Assembly (NCBI GenBank): GCA_965248815.1
Contig: CBDFKK010000008.1
Coordinates: 372,001 to 436,000, forward strand
From: CBDFKK01 sp965248815
GTDB taxonomy: Bacteria > Pseudomonadota > Alphaproteobacteria > SMXP01
DNA: 64,000 nt
Direction: 5' to 3'
The notes beneath the pieces are model-generated. The model saw only the letters and a list, made by a program, of their open reading frames with translations, was not told the origin of the DNA and searched no databases. This document shows positions 1 to 7,948 of this stretch, piece after piece (position 1 is the first letter of the stretch; every line of letters begins with the position of its first letter). A program made the position numbers and the translations under genes.

Positions 1-1
1 G

Positions 2-907
2 TCCTATCGCATGGTGTTCATTGCCACGGCAGGCTTGATCACCATCGGCGGCGGCGCGCAATTCATCGGAAATTTTCCTGAGGTGGAAGCCTATTCTCTC
101 ATCGGCTGGGTGATGGGCGGGCTGATCGGCTTGGCCATGCTGACTACCTTTTTGGCCACGCAGTCTTTACCGCAGCTCGAGGTCACTGACACGACTAAGT
201 TTTCCGTCGGCGAACAGTTGAGATTGATTTTAGAAAACCGGCCGTTCTTTATTTATCTCCTCGCTAAATTGGGCGGCCTCATGGCCCAGGCCAGCATTAC
301 CTCGTCGTTGCTGTACTTCGGCACCTACGTGCTGATGCGGCAAGATGAGTTGATTTTCGCCTTCGGCGTATCGATCACCATTGGCCAACTCGGCGCAATT
401 CCTCTTTGGCGCGTGACCTCACGGTTCTTTGGCAAACGCAAAATGTTCATGGTGGCCTCCATCGGTTATGCGCTCACGACATTGACGTTCCTTTTGTCTA
501 CCGCGGCCGAGCCCGGTTTCATTTTGAACTTCCGCGTTGTTGTGCTGGGCGCTTTTACCAGCGGCATCTTGATGATGGGTTTCGCCATTCTGCCAGACAC
601 AATGGATTATGACCGGCGGCGCACAGGCATTGGCCGGGAAGGCATATACGCGGGCATTTACGGCACTATGGAAAAACTAGCCCAAGCCATCGGCCCGCTC
701 ATTTTTGCAAACTTTTTGGGCGTCATGGGCTTCGTTTCAGCCAAGGCCGGCGAGACGGTCGAGCAGCCTGAAAGCGCTATCACCACCATGACCTTGGGCG
801 TAGCCGTTATTCCGTCAGTCTGTTCGCTATCGGCCGCCGTCGCCATGTGGTTCTACGACCTGTCGGAAGAAAAGCTGAAAGCCGCGGGCAAAGAGGCGAC
901 CCCATAG
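2..907 (+). CDS. GPH/MelB-type MFS transporter, 3' part
   Basis: C-terminal 301 codons of a sodium- or proton-coupled symporter of the glycoside-pentoside-hexuronide (MelB) branch of the MFS, in the inner membrane. The frame is open to the window edge (S-Y-R precede the first ATG at 11), so the gene begins upstream. Several hydrophobic segments are visible, as is the late family block DTMDYDRRRTGIGREGIYAG (a cytoplasmic loop in this family), followed by two more membrane segments and a short charged tail. The substrate cannot be read from the sequence. A palindromic repeat follows the stop within 40 bp. I am confident of the family and not of the substrate. Confidence 0.8.
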   Translation, partial: SYRMVFIATAGLITIGGGAQFIGNFPEVEAYSLIGWVMGGLIGLAMLTTFLATQSLPQLEVTDTTKFSVGEQLRLILENRPFFIYLLAKLGGLMAQASITSSLLYFGTYVLMRQDELIFAFGVSITIGQLGAIPLWRVTSRFFGKRKMFMVASIGYALTTLTFLLSTAAEPGFILNFRVVVLGAFTSGILMMGFAILPDTMDYDRRRTGIGREGIYAGIYGTMEKLAQAIGPLIFANFLGVMGFVSAKAGETVEQPESAITTMTLGVAVIPSVCSLSAAVAMWFYDLSEEKLKAAGKEATP

Positions 908-944
908 GTTTGCAGACAACCCTAAATTTCTGTGCTCGTTTGGT

Positions 945-1130
945 GCCCATGGATTCCGGACAACTAACTTTCCTATCCGAAATAGAAATTCGGAGGAAAG
1001 TTGTTTCCGGAATGACACCGTAAAAGATTTCGGGAGCCGCATTACCTCTTGCGTCATTCCGGACGTTAGGCGAGCCGAAAACGCCGTGAGCGTTTTGGCA
1101 GACGAGGCTTACGATCCGGAATCCATGTGC
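945..1130. repeat. Palindromic repeat, copy A (full, two half-units)
   Basis: First full copy of a dispersed intergenic repeat. It opens with CCATGGATTCCGG and closes with the inverse CCGGAATCCATG. Each half is itself bounded by an inverted TCCGGA motif, with a TCCGGAATGAC / GTCATTCCGGACG junction in the middle. The first half holds a long imperfect stem (AACTTTCC paired with GGAAAGTT). The second half holds AAAACGC paired with GCGTTTT. It lies between the convergent ends of the transporter gene and the acyltransferase gene. Confidence 0.85.
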
Positions 1131-1144
1131 GTAGCGGCAAAACA

Positions 1145-1783
1145 CTATTCCCAATAAAGCGGCGGAGCTTCGCCGGCGAGGTCGTCGAGGCGGGCTTTAA
1201 GCGAGATCATGAACGAGGATTTGTCGCCGCCCCAAGTCAGCGCATCGCCAACGATGACATGACACAGAAACGGCACCAGCAGCGGTTTGCCTTTGGGCAA
1301 CGCCCGCCCGGCCCCTTGCAGGAACACCGGCACGACGGGCACCGCGGGAAATTTTTCCGAAAGCCGAGCTATGCCTGATTTTAAGTCAGACATTTGTTCG
1401 GGCTCGCCCCTTGAGCCTTCCGGAAAGAGAATGAGAATTTCGCCCGCCTCGAGCGCCTCGTAACAGCCTTGCAGCGGATCATCGCTGCGCCCCTCGCACT
1501 TTCGATGGATCGGCAAAATGCCGATAATGTTGAGCGAAAACCAGCGCGACAAAGATGTTTTCAAAAAATAGTCGGCGGCGGCCACGGGGCGCAGACGCGG
1601 CAACACACGTGCCGGAAACAGACACAGCAAAATAAGCGTGTCCAAATGGCTGTTGTGATTGGCCACGACGATGCCGGGCCCATCGATCTGCAGCCGCTCG
1701 CGATGCTTGACGTTGAGACCCAAAATTAGAAATGCAATGAGCTTACAAATCAGCACAAAGATCAGTTTGCGCAAAAACTGCAT
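1145..1783 (-). CDS. Lysophospholipid acyltransferase family protein (PlsC-like)
   Basis: A 212-residue membrane-associated acyltransferase, probably moving an acyl chain onto a lysophospholipid or glycerophosphate. There is an N-terminal hydrophobic anchor (about residues 7-24), then the catalytic HX4D motif as NHNSHLDT and the substrate-binding block FPEGSRGEP. Its length matches short PlsC-type enzymes. A GAAGGGAGAAGG ribosome-binding sequence sits just before the ATG. It lies 25 bp downstream of the CDP-diglyceride synthase gene on the same strand, so the two are probably one transcript, with a CDP-alcohol phosphatidyltransferase diverging from it. The exact acyl acceptor is inferred, not seen. 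Confidence 0.85.
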   Translation of the reverse strand: MQFLRKLIFVLICKLIAFLILGLNVKHRERLQIDGPGIVVANHNSHLDTLILLCLFPARVLPRLRPVAAADYFLKTSLSRWFSLNIIGILPIHRKCEGRSDDPLQGCYEALEAGEILILFPEGSRGEPEQMSDLKSGIARLSEKFPAVPVVPVFLQGAGRALPKGKPLLVPFLCHVIVGDALTWGGDKSSFMISLKARLDDLAGEAPPLYWE

Positions 1784-1808
1784 GCCGGCCTTCTCCCTTC
1801 GCCGCGCT

Positions 1809-2744
1809 CTAGTAGCAGTAGAAATAGAGAATGTGGAAGAAAAGTGGCGCGGTAAAGGTCAGACTGTCGATCCGGTCCAAAATACCGCCATGGCCGGGGA
1901 TAAGCGACGATGTGTCTTTGATCTCCAGGTCCCGTTTGACCGCCGAAATGGTGACATCGCCTGCGAAACCAGCGAGCCCAATAACACCGCCGACGAGCAG
2001 CGACTGCCACCAGTTGAACGGCGTAAGCAGAGGCGCCACGACAAAAGCTACGGCAGTCGTCGTCGCGAGACCCCCTAGAAATCCAGCCCATGTCTTATTG
2101 GGGCTGACTTTGGGAATTATTTTGGGGGCCCCGATCAATTTGCCCCAGACATATTGAGCCACGTCGTTGAATTGAGTGACCGCTAAAACGAAGACCACCA
2201 ATGCCGCGCCCCCGCCGTTGGGATTTCCCTCGGGCGGTAACATCATCAGATAAGCGACATAGGAAATATTGTAAACCGACGTCATGAGTCCCCAGTGCAG
2301 CGTGCCCATGAACGTCAGGAAATGTTTCACCTGACCGATGAGTGCCATGACGAACGGAAAAAGTAGAAAGACGTAGATCGGCACGAAAATGACAAAAATG
2401 CCGTAATGATCGAACCAAATAAGGAGCGTATTAGCCGGTATTACGAAATAGGCCAAAAAGATGACCAGACGATCTTCCTTGCGCGACGGGATGATCGAGA
2501 GATATTCGCGCAGAGCGATGTAACTAATAAAGGCGAACAGAAGAATGACGCCGGTCGGGCCCAATGCAAGGGCCACGACGACGAGCGTGATCATCACCCA
2601 CCAGGAGCGGATGCGCTGAACAAGCTCGGTTGGCCCCGCGTCGGCCGCGCGCGCGCTCATGACATACGCCGCAACCGTGCCGATCAATAGCACACCATAG
2701 ATGGCTCCAAAGGCCCAAAGAACGTTGTCGTGAAAGCCGAGCAT
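1809..2744 (-). CDS. Phosphatidate cytidylyltransferase (CdsA family)
   Basis: A 311-residue polytopic membrane protein that should make CDP-diacylglycerol from phosphatidate and CTP. The C-terminal family signature is clear: SAVKRDLEIKDTSSLIPGHG followed by GILDRIDSLTF, including the KD and D..D metal-binding positions. At least seven hydrophobic stretches precede it. It is longer than typical CdsA (about 280) because of extra N-terminal membrane segments, as in YnbB-like paralogues that sit with a CDP-alcohol phosphatidyltransferase. I infer that this is an accessory copy serving the neighbouring genes, with the housekeeping cdsA elsewhere. Only a weak Shine-Dalgarno precedes the ATG. Confidence 0.85.
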   Translation of the reverse strand: MLGFHDNVLWAFGAIYGVLLIGTVAAYVMSARAADAGPTELVQRIRSWWVMITLVVVALALGPTGVILLFAFISYIALREYLSIIPSRKEDRLVIFLAYFVIPANTLLIWFDHYGIFVIFVPIYVFLLFPFVMALIGQVKHFLTFMGTLHWGLMTSVYNISYVAYLMMLPPEGNPNGGGAALVVFVLAVTQFNDVAQYVWGKLIGAPKIIPKVSPNKTWAGFLGGLATTTAVAFVVAPLLTPFNWWQSLLVGGVIGLAGFAGDVTISAVKRDLEIKDTSSLIPGHGGILDRIDSLTFTAPLFFHILYFYCY

Positions 2745-2854
2745 GCGGTCCCGTCAGTTCGATTCGAGAAATACGTTGTGGCCAGAGCCTATCAAAGCTC
2801 ATGCACTTGGTGACAGATCCATTATGATGCGCCCACGGGAACGAGGCCTTTGCG

Positions 2855-3505
2855 ATGACCGAACAAGACGACCGCCGCCCGATCAGATCGCGGGATACAG
2901 GATGGGCCAAGTCCATCACCGGCTTTTTGGTGAGCACGGGCGTCTCGCCCAATCAGATCTCCGTTGCCAGCGTCGCGTTCGCCGCAGCGGCGGCGCTCAG
3001 TTACTCCAATATGGCCGGCCCCACCCTCCCGTGGCTCCTCATCGTCGGCGCCGCAGGAATCTTGTTGCGCCTTCTGTGCAACATGTTTGACGGCATGGTG
3101 GCGGTTGAAGGCGGCAAGGGCGGCAGGTCAGGCGGCTTGTTCAACGAACTTCCCGACCGCTTTGCCGACGCGCTCATTCTTTTGGGTGTGGGTTACGGAT
3201 TAGGCTCGGCCTTCGGCCCGACCCTTGGCTGGGCAGCTACTGCACTCGCAGTTCTCACCGCCTATGTCCGCGCGCTTGGCACAAGCCTCGGCGCACCCTC
3301 TGACTTTAGCGGGCCAATGGCCAAACCCCATCGCATGCAGCTTTTGATTTTTGCAAGCCTGTTGGCGGTGGCCGAACCCTTTTGGGGCTGGCAGGGTGAA
3401 ACGCTGACGCTTGGCTTGTTGACCATCGTCATCGGCAGCGCCGTCACTGTCATCCGGCGAAGTTGGACGCTCTACCGCTGGCTCGAGCGAGACGGCAACA
3501 ACTGA
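2855..3505 (+). CDS. CDP-alcohol phosphatidyltransferase family protein
   Basis: A 216-residue membrane enzyme expected to move a phosphatidyl group from CDP-diacylglycerol onto an alcohol. The active-site region is NMFDGMVAVEGGKGGRSGG followed by NELPDRFAD. It keeps DG and the final DxxxD but has N for the first Asp and lacks the usual AR, a pattern I associate with the YnbA-like subfamily. Hydrophobic helices follow. The gene diverges from the cdsA-plsC pair across 110 bp, which fits a small phospholipid-synthesis set making a non-standard head group. The alcohol is unknown. Confidence 0.75.
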   Translation: MTEQDDRRPIRSRDTGWAKSITGFLVSTGVSPNQISVASVAFAAAAALSYSNMAGPTLPWLLIVGAAGILLRLLCNMFDGMVAVEGGKGGRSGGLFNELPDRFADALILLGVGYGLGSAFGPTLGWAATALAVLTAYVRALGTSLGAPSDFSGPMAKPHRMQLLIFASLLAVAEPFWGWQGETLTLGLLTIVIGSAVTVIRRSWTLYRWLERDGNN

Positions 3506-3511
3506 TCGACT

Positions 3512-3724
3512 CTATGGCGCGATCAGGGCTTGCTGTTCCGCCCGCGGTGCCGCATCGAACATATAGACGTTTAAAACAAGCTGCCCGACAAAGAGGCCCA
3601 TAACGAGCCCCCAAACAACGCCGCGGTTTCGCCGCCGGTGATCGACCAATGCGCCAAACGTCATGCCAACGATGACAATGAGCGCTAGAGCGCCAAAATA
3701 TACTTCAAAGAGAAAACTCGACAT
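3512..3724 (-). CDS. Small membrane protein, unknown
   Basis: A 70-residue protein with two hydrophobic helices (about 5-25 and 37-55) separated by a basic loop DHRRRNRG. I start it at the second Met (MSSFLFEV) because GGAGG lies six bases before that codon, whereas the upstream ATG at 3754 has none. Its end almost touches the convergent phosphatidyltransferase stop at 3505. I recognise no family. Its position suggests an accessory membrane peptide, but no function can be assigned. Confidence 0.6.
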   Translation of the reverse strand: MSSFLFEVYFGALALIVIVGMTFGALVDHRRRNRGVVWGLVMGLFVGQLVLNVYMFDAAPRAEQQALIAP

Positions 3725-3811
3725 GCCGAACCTCCGCATCGAGATCAGGGGCACATCACAAGCCTAGGAGCGCTTATTTAACAATGTATGAGCGCCAAAT
3801 TCACAAAAAGT

Positions 3812-4588
3812 TTAGCTCTGGCCTTCCTGAGGCTGCGATTCTTCGGCCGGAGCGATATGCACGCCCTTGGTGAGGGGAACGAGCATGGGCACTTCTTGTT
3901 GGTATTTGCTGTAACGCTCTCCCAAAGCCTCGACCAAATTGCGCTCCTCCAATTGAAGAGCGAGCAAGACGTAGCCGGTTGCGCCAACCGCAAACAACAA
4001 ATGGCCCACAGTCATGAGCGGCGTCGCCCAAAAGGCGATGATGAATCCCAGCATTATGGGATGTCGCACAAGCCGATAAAACGACGTCATGGCAAAGGTA
4101 GGATTTTCCGGCGCTTTGTCTTTGTAATAGTCGGCCACCTGCTTGAGGCCGAATAGGTCGAAGTGACTGATCAGAAACGTCGAATAGAGCACAATGAACC
4201 AGCCGAGAAAGAACAGGCATTCGAGAACGAAGACGCCCAGCACATCATCGACTTTCCAGATGGCTGCAGGCAAGGGCTGCCAGAAGTAGAACATCACAAT
4301 TAAAGCCAGGCTTGAGAGCAAGACGTAGGTGCTGCGTTCGATCGGCGCTGGTACGGTTTGCGTCCACCAAGCCTTAAAGGTCGGTCGTGCCATACCGCTG
4401 TGTTGTATGGCGAAGAGCCCAAGCAACAGAACGTTGATCAAAATAGATGTGACGATCAGCCCGGGTTCTCCCGAATCGATGTGCTTGGGCACAACCAGTC
4501 CGCCGATAAATCCGATGGAGTAGAGGAAAGTTACAAAAAAGAGAAGATATGAGACGACACCATAGATAAAGAAGATTGTGCGTTTCAT
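3812..4588 (-). CDS. mddA: Methanethiol S-methyltransferase, MddA-like
   Basis: A 258-residue integral membrane methyltransferase of the isoprenylcysteine/NnrU-like fold that in the MddA group converts methanethiol and SAM to dimethylsulfide. About five to six membrane helices are visible. Family landmarks are AIQHSGMARPTFK, ERSTYVL, YRLVRHPIMLGFIIAFWATP (the SAM-binding region with RHP) and LQLEERNLVEALGERY near the end. The length fits MddA. The gene stands alone, with a strong inverted repeat about 60 bp before the start codon. A more general phospholipid or isoprenylcysteine methyltransferase is the alternative; the RHP-to-LEERNL block makes MddA more likely. Confidence 0.75.
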   Translation of the reverse strand: MKRTIFFIYGVVSYLLFFVTFLYSIGFIGGLVVPKHIDSGEPGLIVTSILINVLLLGLFAIQHSGMARPTFKAWWTQTVPAPIERSTYVLLSSLALIVMFYFWQPLPAAIWKVDDVLGVFVLECLFFLGWFIVLYSTFLISHFDLFGLKQVADYYKDKAPENPTFAMTSFYRLVRHPIMLGFIIAFWATPLMTVGHLLFAVGATGYVLLALQLEERNLVEALGERYSKYQQEVPMLVPLTKGVHIAPAEESQPQEGQS

Positions 4589-4643
4589 GAGGTCCCTCCT
4601 GAGCGTCTGCTCGGCAATTTGTATTATTATATCACGGTGTAGG

Positions 4644-4677
4644 ACACGATTGTATTTTTTGTCGAAAACAATCGTGT
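4644..4677. promoter_or_regulatory. Inverted repeat upstream of mddA
   Basis: Perfect 10-bp arms ACACGATTGT and ACAATCGTGT are separated by 14 bp, 56-89 bp before the mddA-like start. No regulator gene is adjacent. It could be an operator or a transcribed stem; there is no T-run for mddA transcription to use it as a terminator. Confidence 0.4.
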
Positions 4678-4911
4678 ACGGAACTTTTGGTTGGTGAGTT
4701 GGGTTTCTGCCACTCGGAGTAGTTTTAGGTCTTCCGTGGTCGGACGATCAGGCGGTGGGAGTTGAGAACGATCGGCTCATCGGCTCTAAGGGGCAGGAAA
4801 TGGGCGTGCGGCTTGGCCCCGGCGACATGGGCGGGAACGCCGGGGTTTGAGGGGGAGCGAAGACCCGTCCCCCGCCCCTTCAGAGCTTGACTCTAGGTAC
4901 CAAATAAATTA

Positions 4912-4926
4912 GAACAAAACAAGAAC
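4912..4926. promoter_or_regulatory. LexA (SOS) box of the alphaproteobacterial type
   Basis: GAACAAAACAAGAAC matches GAAC-N7-GAAC, the reverse complement of the alphaproteobacterial LexA site GTTC-N7-GTTC. Two further GAAC words follow at 4932 and 4946 with other spacing. The site lies 86 bp before imuA, whose cassette is a classical LexA regulon member, so DNA-damage control is expected. The rest of the 423-bp gap 4589-5011 holds an inverted repeat near mddA, a hairpin next to imuA and no gene I can see. Confidence 0.75.
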
Positions 4927-4977
4927 AATTTGAACTTCTCTAATAGAACTTTGCGTCTTTTCATCCCCTCACCCCAA

Positions 4978-5000
4978 CCCTCTCCCCCAAAGGGAGAGGG
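4978..5000. repeat. CCCTCTCCC hairpin at the imuA ribosome-binding site
   Basis: CCCTCTCCC pairs with GGGAGAGGG across a 5-base loop, preceded by CCCTCACCCCAA, a text common in dispersed intergenic repeats of many proteobacteria. Its right arm lies 12-20 bases before the imuA ATG and is the best purine-rich sequence there, so folding of the leader could limit initiation. That last point is inference. Confidence 0.5.
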
Positions 5001-5011
5001 AGTAGAGAGCC

Positions 5012-5842
5012 ATGACCTTTGCGAAACCCAAAGTCATTTCTTTCAACACTCCGCGGCAGGCGCCGAAAGGTGACAAGCCCATTGGCGAACTGCGCCGGCG
5101 GTTGGCGGCGCTCGAACGCCGCGCTGTTGCATTTGGCGAAACGGCGGAGCGGCATGGTCCGCGGTGGACATTTGATATCGAGTCGATCGATGACGCTTTA
5201 CCGGAGGGAGCGCTGACAGAGACCGGTCTCCATGAAGTCGTCAGCGCCGCCCATCGGGACGGGGCAGCGGCAGCCGGCTTCGCCCTCGCTCTGATGGCGC
5301 GCCGCACCGACACGCGGCCGCTCCTGTGGTGCGAGCAAGGTTTTGCTGCTCAAGAGTTCGGCGCGCTTTACGGACCGGGACTTAAGATGCTTGGCCTCTG
5401 TCCTGAAAACTTGATTCTGATCCGCACACGGACGGATCAGAACGTGCTTTGGGCCCTGGAAGAAGGCTTGAAATCAGGCGCGCTCGGCGCCGTCGTGGGC
5501 GAAGTACGCGAGGCCAGCTTCACCGCAACGCGGCGCCTCACCCTTGCCTCTCAAACTCACAGAGTGCCGAGCCTTCTTGTGCGCGCAGGCGGCGGCCTCA
5601 TGGCCAGTGCGGCGGCCACGCGCTGGCGGGTGACGAGCCTGCCGAGCGCAGCCGGCCCTTTTGACGACAAAGCCCCGGGCGCGCCCCGGTGGTATCTCGA
5701 GCTTTTACGCTGCCGCGGCGGGCGGCCCCATTCATGGACCGTGGACTGGCAACATGAGACGGGTTCTTTCAATTTGGCTGCCCCGCTGGCCGATCGACCG
5801 CATGAGGCGGGCGGAGAGGCGATCCTCCGCGCCGCCAGATAA
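5012..5842 (+). CDS. imuA: ImuA, SOS mutagenesis accessory protein
   Basis: A 276-residue RecA-like-fold protein of the ImuA family, which helps the ImuB-DnaE2 translesion complex. Recognisable blocks are RWTFDIESIDDALPEGAL near residue 50, TETGLHEVVSAAHRDGAAAA, and the C-terminal WYLELLRCRGGRPHSWTVDW found in ImuA proteins. The length is normal. A LexA box lies upstream, and the reading frame overlaps the start of imuB by 89 bp, which implies coupled translation. This is the first gene of the imuA-imuB-(GIY-YIG)-dnaE2 run. Confidence 0.9.
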   Translation: MTFAKPKVISFNTPRQAPKGDKPIGELRRRLAALERRAVAFGETAERHGPRWTFDIESIDDALPEGALTETGLHEVVSAAHRDGAAAAGFALALMARRTDTRPLLWCEQGFAAQEFGALYGPGLKMLGLCPENLILIRTRTDQNVLWALEEGLKSGALGAVVGEVREASFTATRRLTLASQTHRVPSLLVRAGGGLMASAAATRWRVTSLPSAAGPFDDKAPGAPRWYLELLRCRGGRPHSWTVDWQHETGSFNLAAPLADRPHEAGGEAILRAAR

Positions 5843-7324
5843 GCCCAAGCCCTTTGCGCTGACCCTGTCGGGCCAAAAGGGCTTGCGCTTGTTCGCGCTC
5901 AACGAGACGGCAGAAGCTGCAGGGCTCGAGACCGGCATGCGGCTCGCCGATGCCCGCACCATGATTCCGACCCTGCGCACCCGGACGGCCGCGCCCGATC
6001 AAGACGATCAGGCTTTGACAAAGCTTGCACTCTGGTGCGGGCGCTTCAGCCCCTGGACCAATGTGGATGGCACGGACGGGCTGTGGCTCGACGTCACCGG
6101 CGCCGCTCATTTATGGGGCGGGGAAGAGGCGCTTTTAAAAGATGTGGGGGGCGCCTAACAAAGATGGGCCTGACAAACCGCTTGGGGCTTGCACCCACAC
6201 CGGCCGCAGCCTCGGCTATCGCGCGTTATCATGCCTCGGCAGCGCTGAGCGATCGAATTATTGAACCCGATACCTTGCGGGGCGCCCTCGCCCCTTTACC
6301 GGTGGAAAGTTTACGCCTCGCCGCTTCCGTCACGCTGCTGTTGCGCCGCCTGGGTCTTAAAACCATCGCCGATCTTTATCCTCTGCCCCGCCAAGTGTTG
6401 GCGCGCCGGTTTCGCTCTCAAGAATTTGCCGAAGCGGTGCTGCTGCGCTTGGACCAAGCGTTGGGGATGCGCGACGAGCCTCTATCGCCCCTCCTCCCCG
6501 CACCGCCCTATCGCACCCACGCCGCCTTTGCCGAACCGTTTTTCGACGTCGCATCGTTTGAGACCGTGACGCGCAAACTTTTGGACAGCCTGTGTCGGAT
6601 ACTCGCCAAAGACAATCAAGGGGGGCGGCGGCTCTCACTCTTCGCCTACCGGGTCGACGGCAGTGTCGGGCGCATTCAAATCGCCGCCAGCGCCGCCACG
6701 CGCGCGCCCGATCATTTAGCCCATTTGTTCCACGAAAAATTGGACACAATCGATGCGGGCTTCGGCATCGACCTTGTGCTTTTGAGCGCCGACGTCACCG
6801 AACCGCTTAGCCCTGCGCAATTGGCGCTTCAAAAAGAAGCATCGAACGATGCTGCGAACCAAGCTCGTCTGGCCGAGCTGGTCGACCGCCTAGCCAATCA
6901 TCTGGGGGCGGACAATGTCAGCCGCAGTGCCCCGCGGGAAAGTCATATTCCGGAACGCGCCGAGGTGCGCGGCCCTGCGCTCGGTCCTGCCGCCTGGGCC
7001 GGCACGCCCACACCTCATGCTCCTCGCCCGTTTCGCCTGTTCGAGCGGCCGGAGCCCGTGCGCGTGCTCGCCGAAATTCCCGAAGGTCCCCCTTTGCGCT
7101 TTACCTGGCGACGGGTGACGCGCCAGGTCGCGCGGGCGCAAGGGCCCGAACGCCTCGCGCCCGAATGGTGGCTGGGTGTGGGCCTCGGCGAGACACAAGT
7201 GCGCGACTATTACCGCATCGAAGATGCCGAAGGCCATCGCTACTGGCTCTTTCGCGAAGGGCTTTATGTCGACGAGGCGCGCAAAGGCCCGCCCCAATGG
7301 TTCATCCACGGCCTTTTCGCGTGA
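5754..7324 (+). CDS. imuB: ImuB, Y-family polymerase-like protein, with a frameshift
   Basis: ImuB is a Y-family-like protein without polymerase activity that links DnaE2 to the beta clamp. The start MRRVLSIWLPRWPIDRMRR at 5754 is typical and overlaps imuA. The frame runs to a TAA at 6156-6158, while the rest (TKMGLTNRLG to the C-terminal PQWFIHGLFA) continues in the -1 frame. The switch maps to the six-G run at 6146-6151 inside G GGG GGC, after about codon 131. One added G would restore a normal protein of about 523 residues ending with the family block GPERLAPEWW and RDYYRIEDAEG. It is a real mutation, a sequencing error or a programmed slip; the sequence alone cannot decide. Confidence 0.85.
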
Positions 7325-7348
7325 GGAGGGGAAGATGTTCACCTTCAG

Positions 7349-7421
7349 CGTCATTCCGGAAACAACTAGTCACCGAATTTTTAATTCGGTCAGGAAAGTT
7401 CGTTGTCCGGAATCCATGGGC
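7349..7421. repeat. Palindromic repeat, copy B (single half-unit)
   Basis: This is one half-unit of the dispersed repeat: CGTCATTCCGGA at the left and GTCCGGAATCCATGGGC at the right. Between them lies a perfect stem CCGAATT/AATTCGG on a TTT loop. It starts 25 bp after the imuB stop and lies just before the GIY-YIG gene. Confidence 0.8.
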
Positions 7422-7451
7422 ATATACAAAGAGACGCGTTGAATTCAAATC

Positions 7452-7742
7452 ATGAAACGAGCTTACGTTTACATCCTCGCAAACCAGAAAAATGGAACGC
7501 TTTATATCGGCGTTACAAACGACCTCGCGCGACGCGTTTTCGAGCACCGCGAAAGACTGTTTGATGGCTTCTCGAAACGATACCAAATTAAACGCCTTGT
7601 CTATTACGAAGAGCTCGATCACATGCGGGCTGCGATTGAACGTGAAAAGCGACTTAAAGGCTGGCATCGCTCATGGAAAATCAATCTCATAAAAAGGCGA
7701 AACCCTGAATGGAAGGATCTGTATGAAGAGCTAAACCGATAG
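7452..7742 (+). CDS. Small GIY-YIG nuclease family protein
   Basis: A 96-residue single-domain GIY-YIG protein of the YhbQ-like group. The landmarks are YVYILANQKNGTLYIGVTND at residues 5-24, then ARRVFEHRE with the catalytic-type Arg, and the conserved Glu in AAIEREKRLKGW, ending PEWKDLYEEL. It would cut or nick DNA if active. It sits between imuB and dnaE2 in the same direction and is bracketed by half-unit B and full repeat C. I infer that repeat and gene arrived together or that the nuclease has a link to the repeats; neither is shown. There is no obvious ribosome-binding site beyond weak purines. Confidence 0.85.
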   Translation: MKRAYVYILANQKNGTLYIGVTNDLARRVFEHRERLFDGFSKRYQIKRLVYYEELDHMRAAIEREKRLKGWHRSWKINLIKRRNPEWKDLYEELNR

Positions 7743-7925
7743 GCCCATGGATTCCGGACCGTAAAGTTCGCTTGCCAAAGACCTTCGGTCTTTGAGCTCA
7801 CCTAACGTCCGGAATGACGAAGAGAGAACGTAAGCTGCAAAATATTCGCGTCATTCCGGATGTTAGCCGAGCCCAAAACGCTTTAGCGTTTTGGATGTGA
7901 GGCTTGCAGTCCGGAATCTATGGAC
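7742..7925. repeat. Palindromic repeat, copy C (full)
   Basis: Full copy between the GIY-YIG gene and dnaE2. It starts CCCATGGATTCCGGA and ends TCCGGAATCTATGGAC. The first half has CCAAAGACC/GGTCTTTG around TTC. The second half has CCAAAACGC/GCGTTTTGG around TTTA. Its right end reaches to within 25 bp of the dnaE2 ATG, so it forms most of the dnaE2 leader. Confidence 0.85.
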
Positions 7926-7948
7926 GTTTAAACAGGTACTTCTGTGGA

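Noticed and set aside
7904..7948. A TTG start that would lengthen DnaE2 by 15 residues
   Set aside because: These codons lie inside palindromic repeat copy C and do not resemble DnaE2 N-termini.
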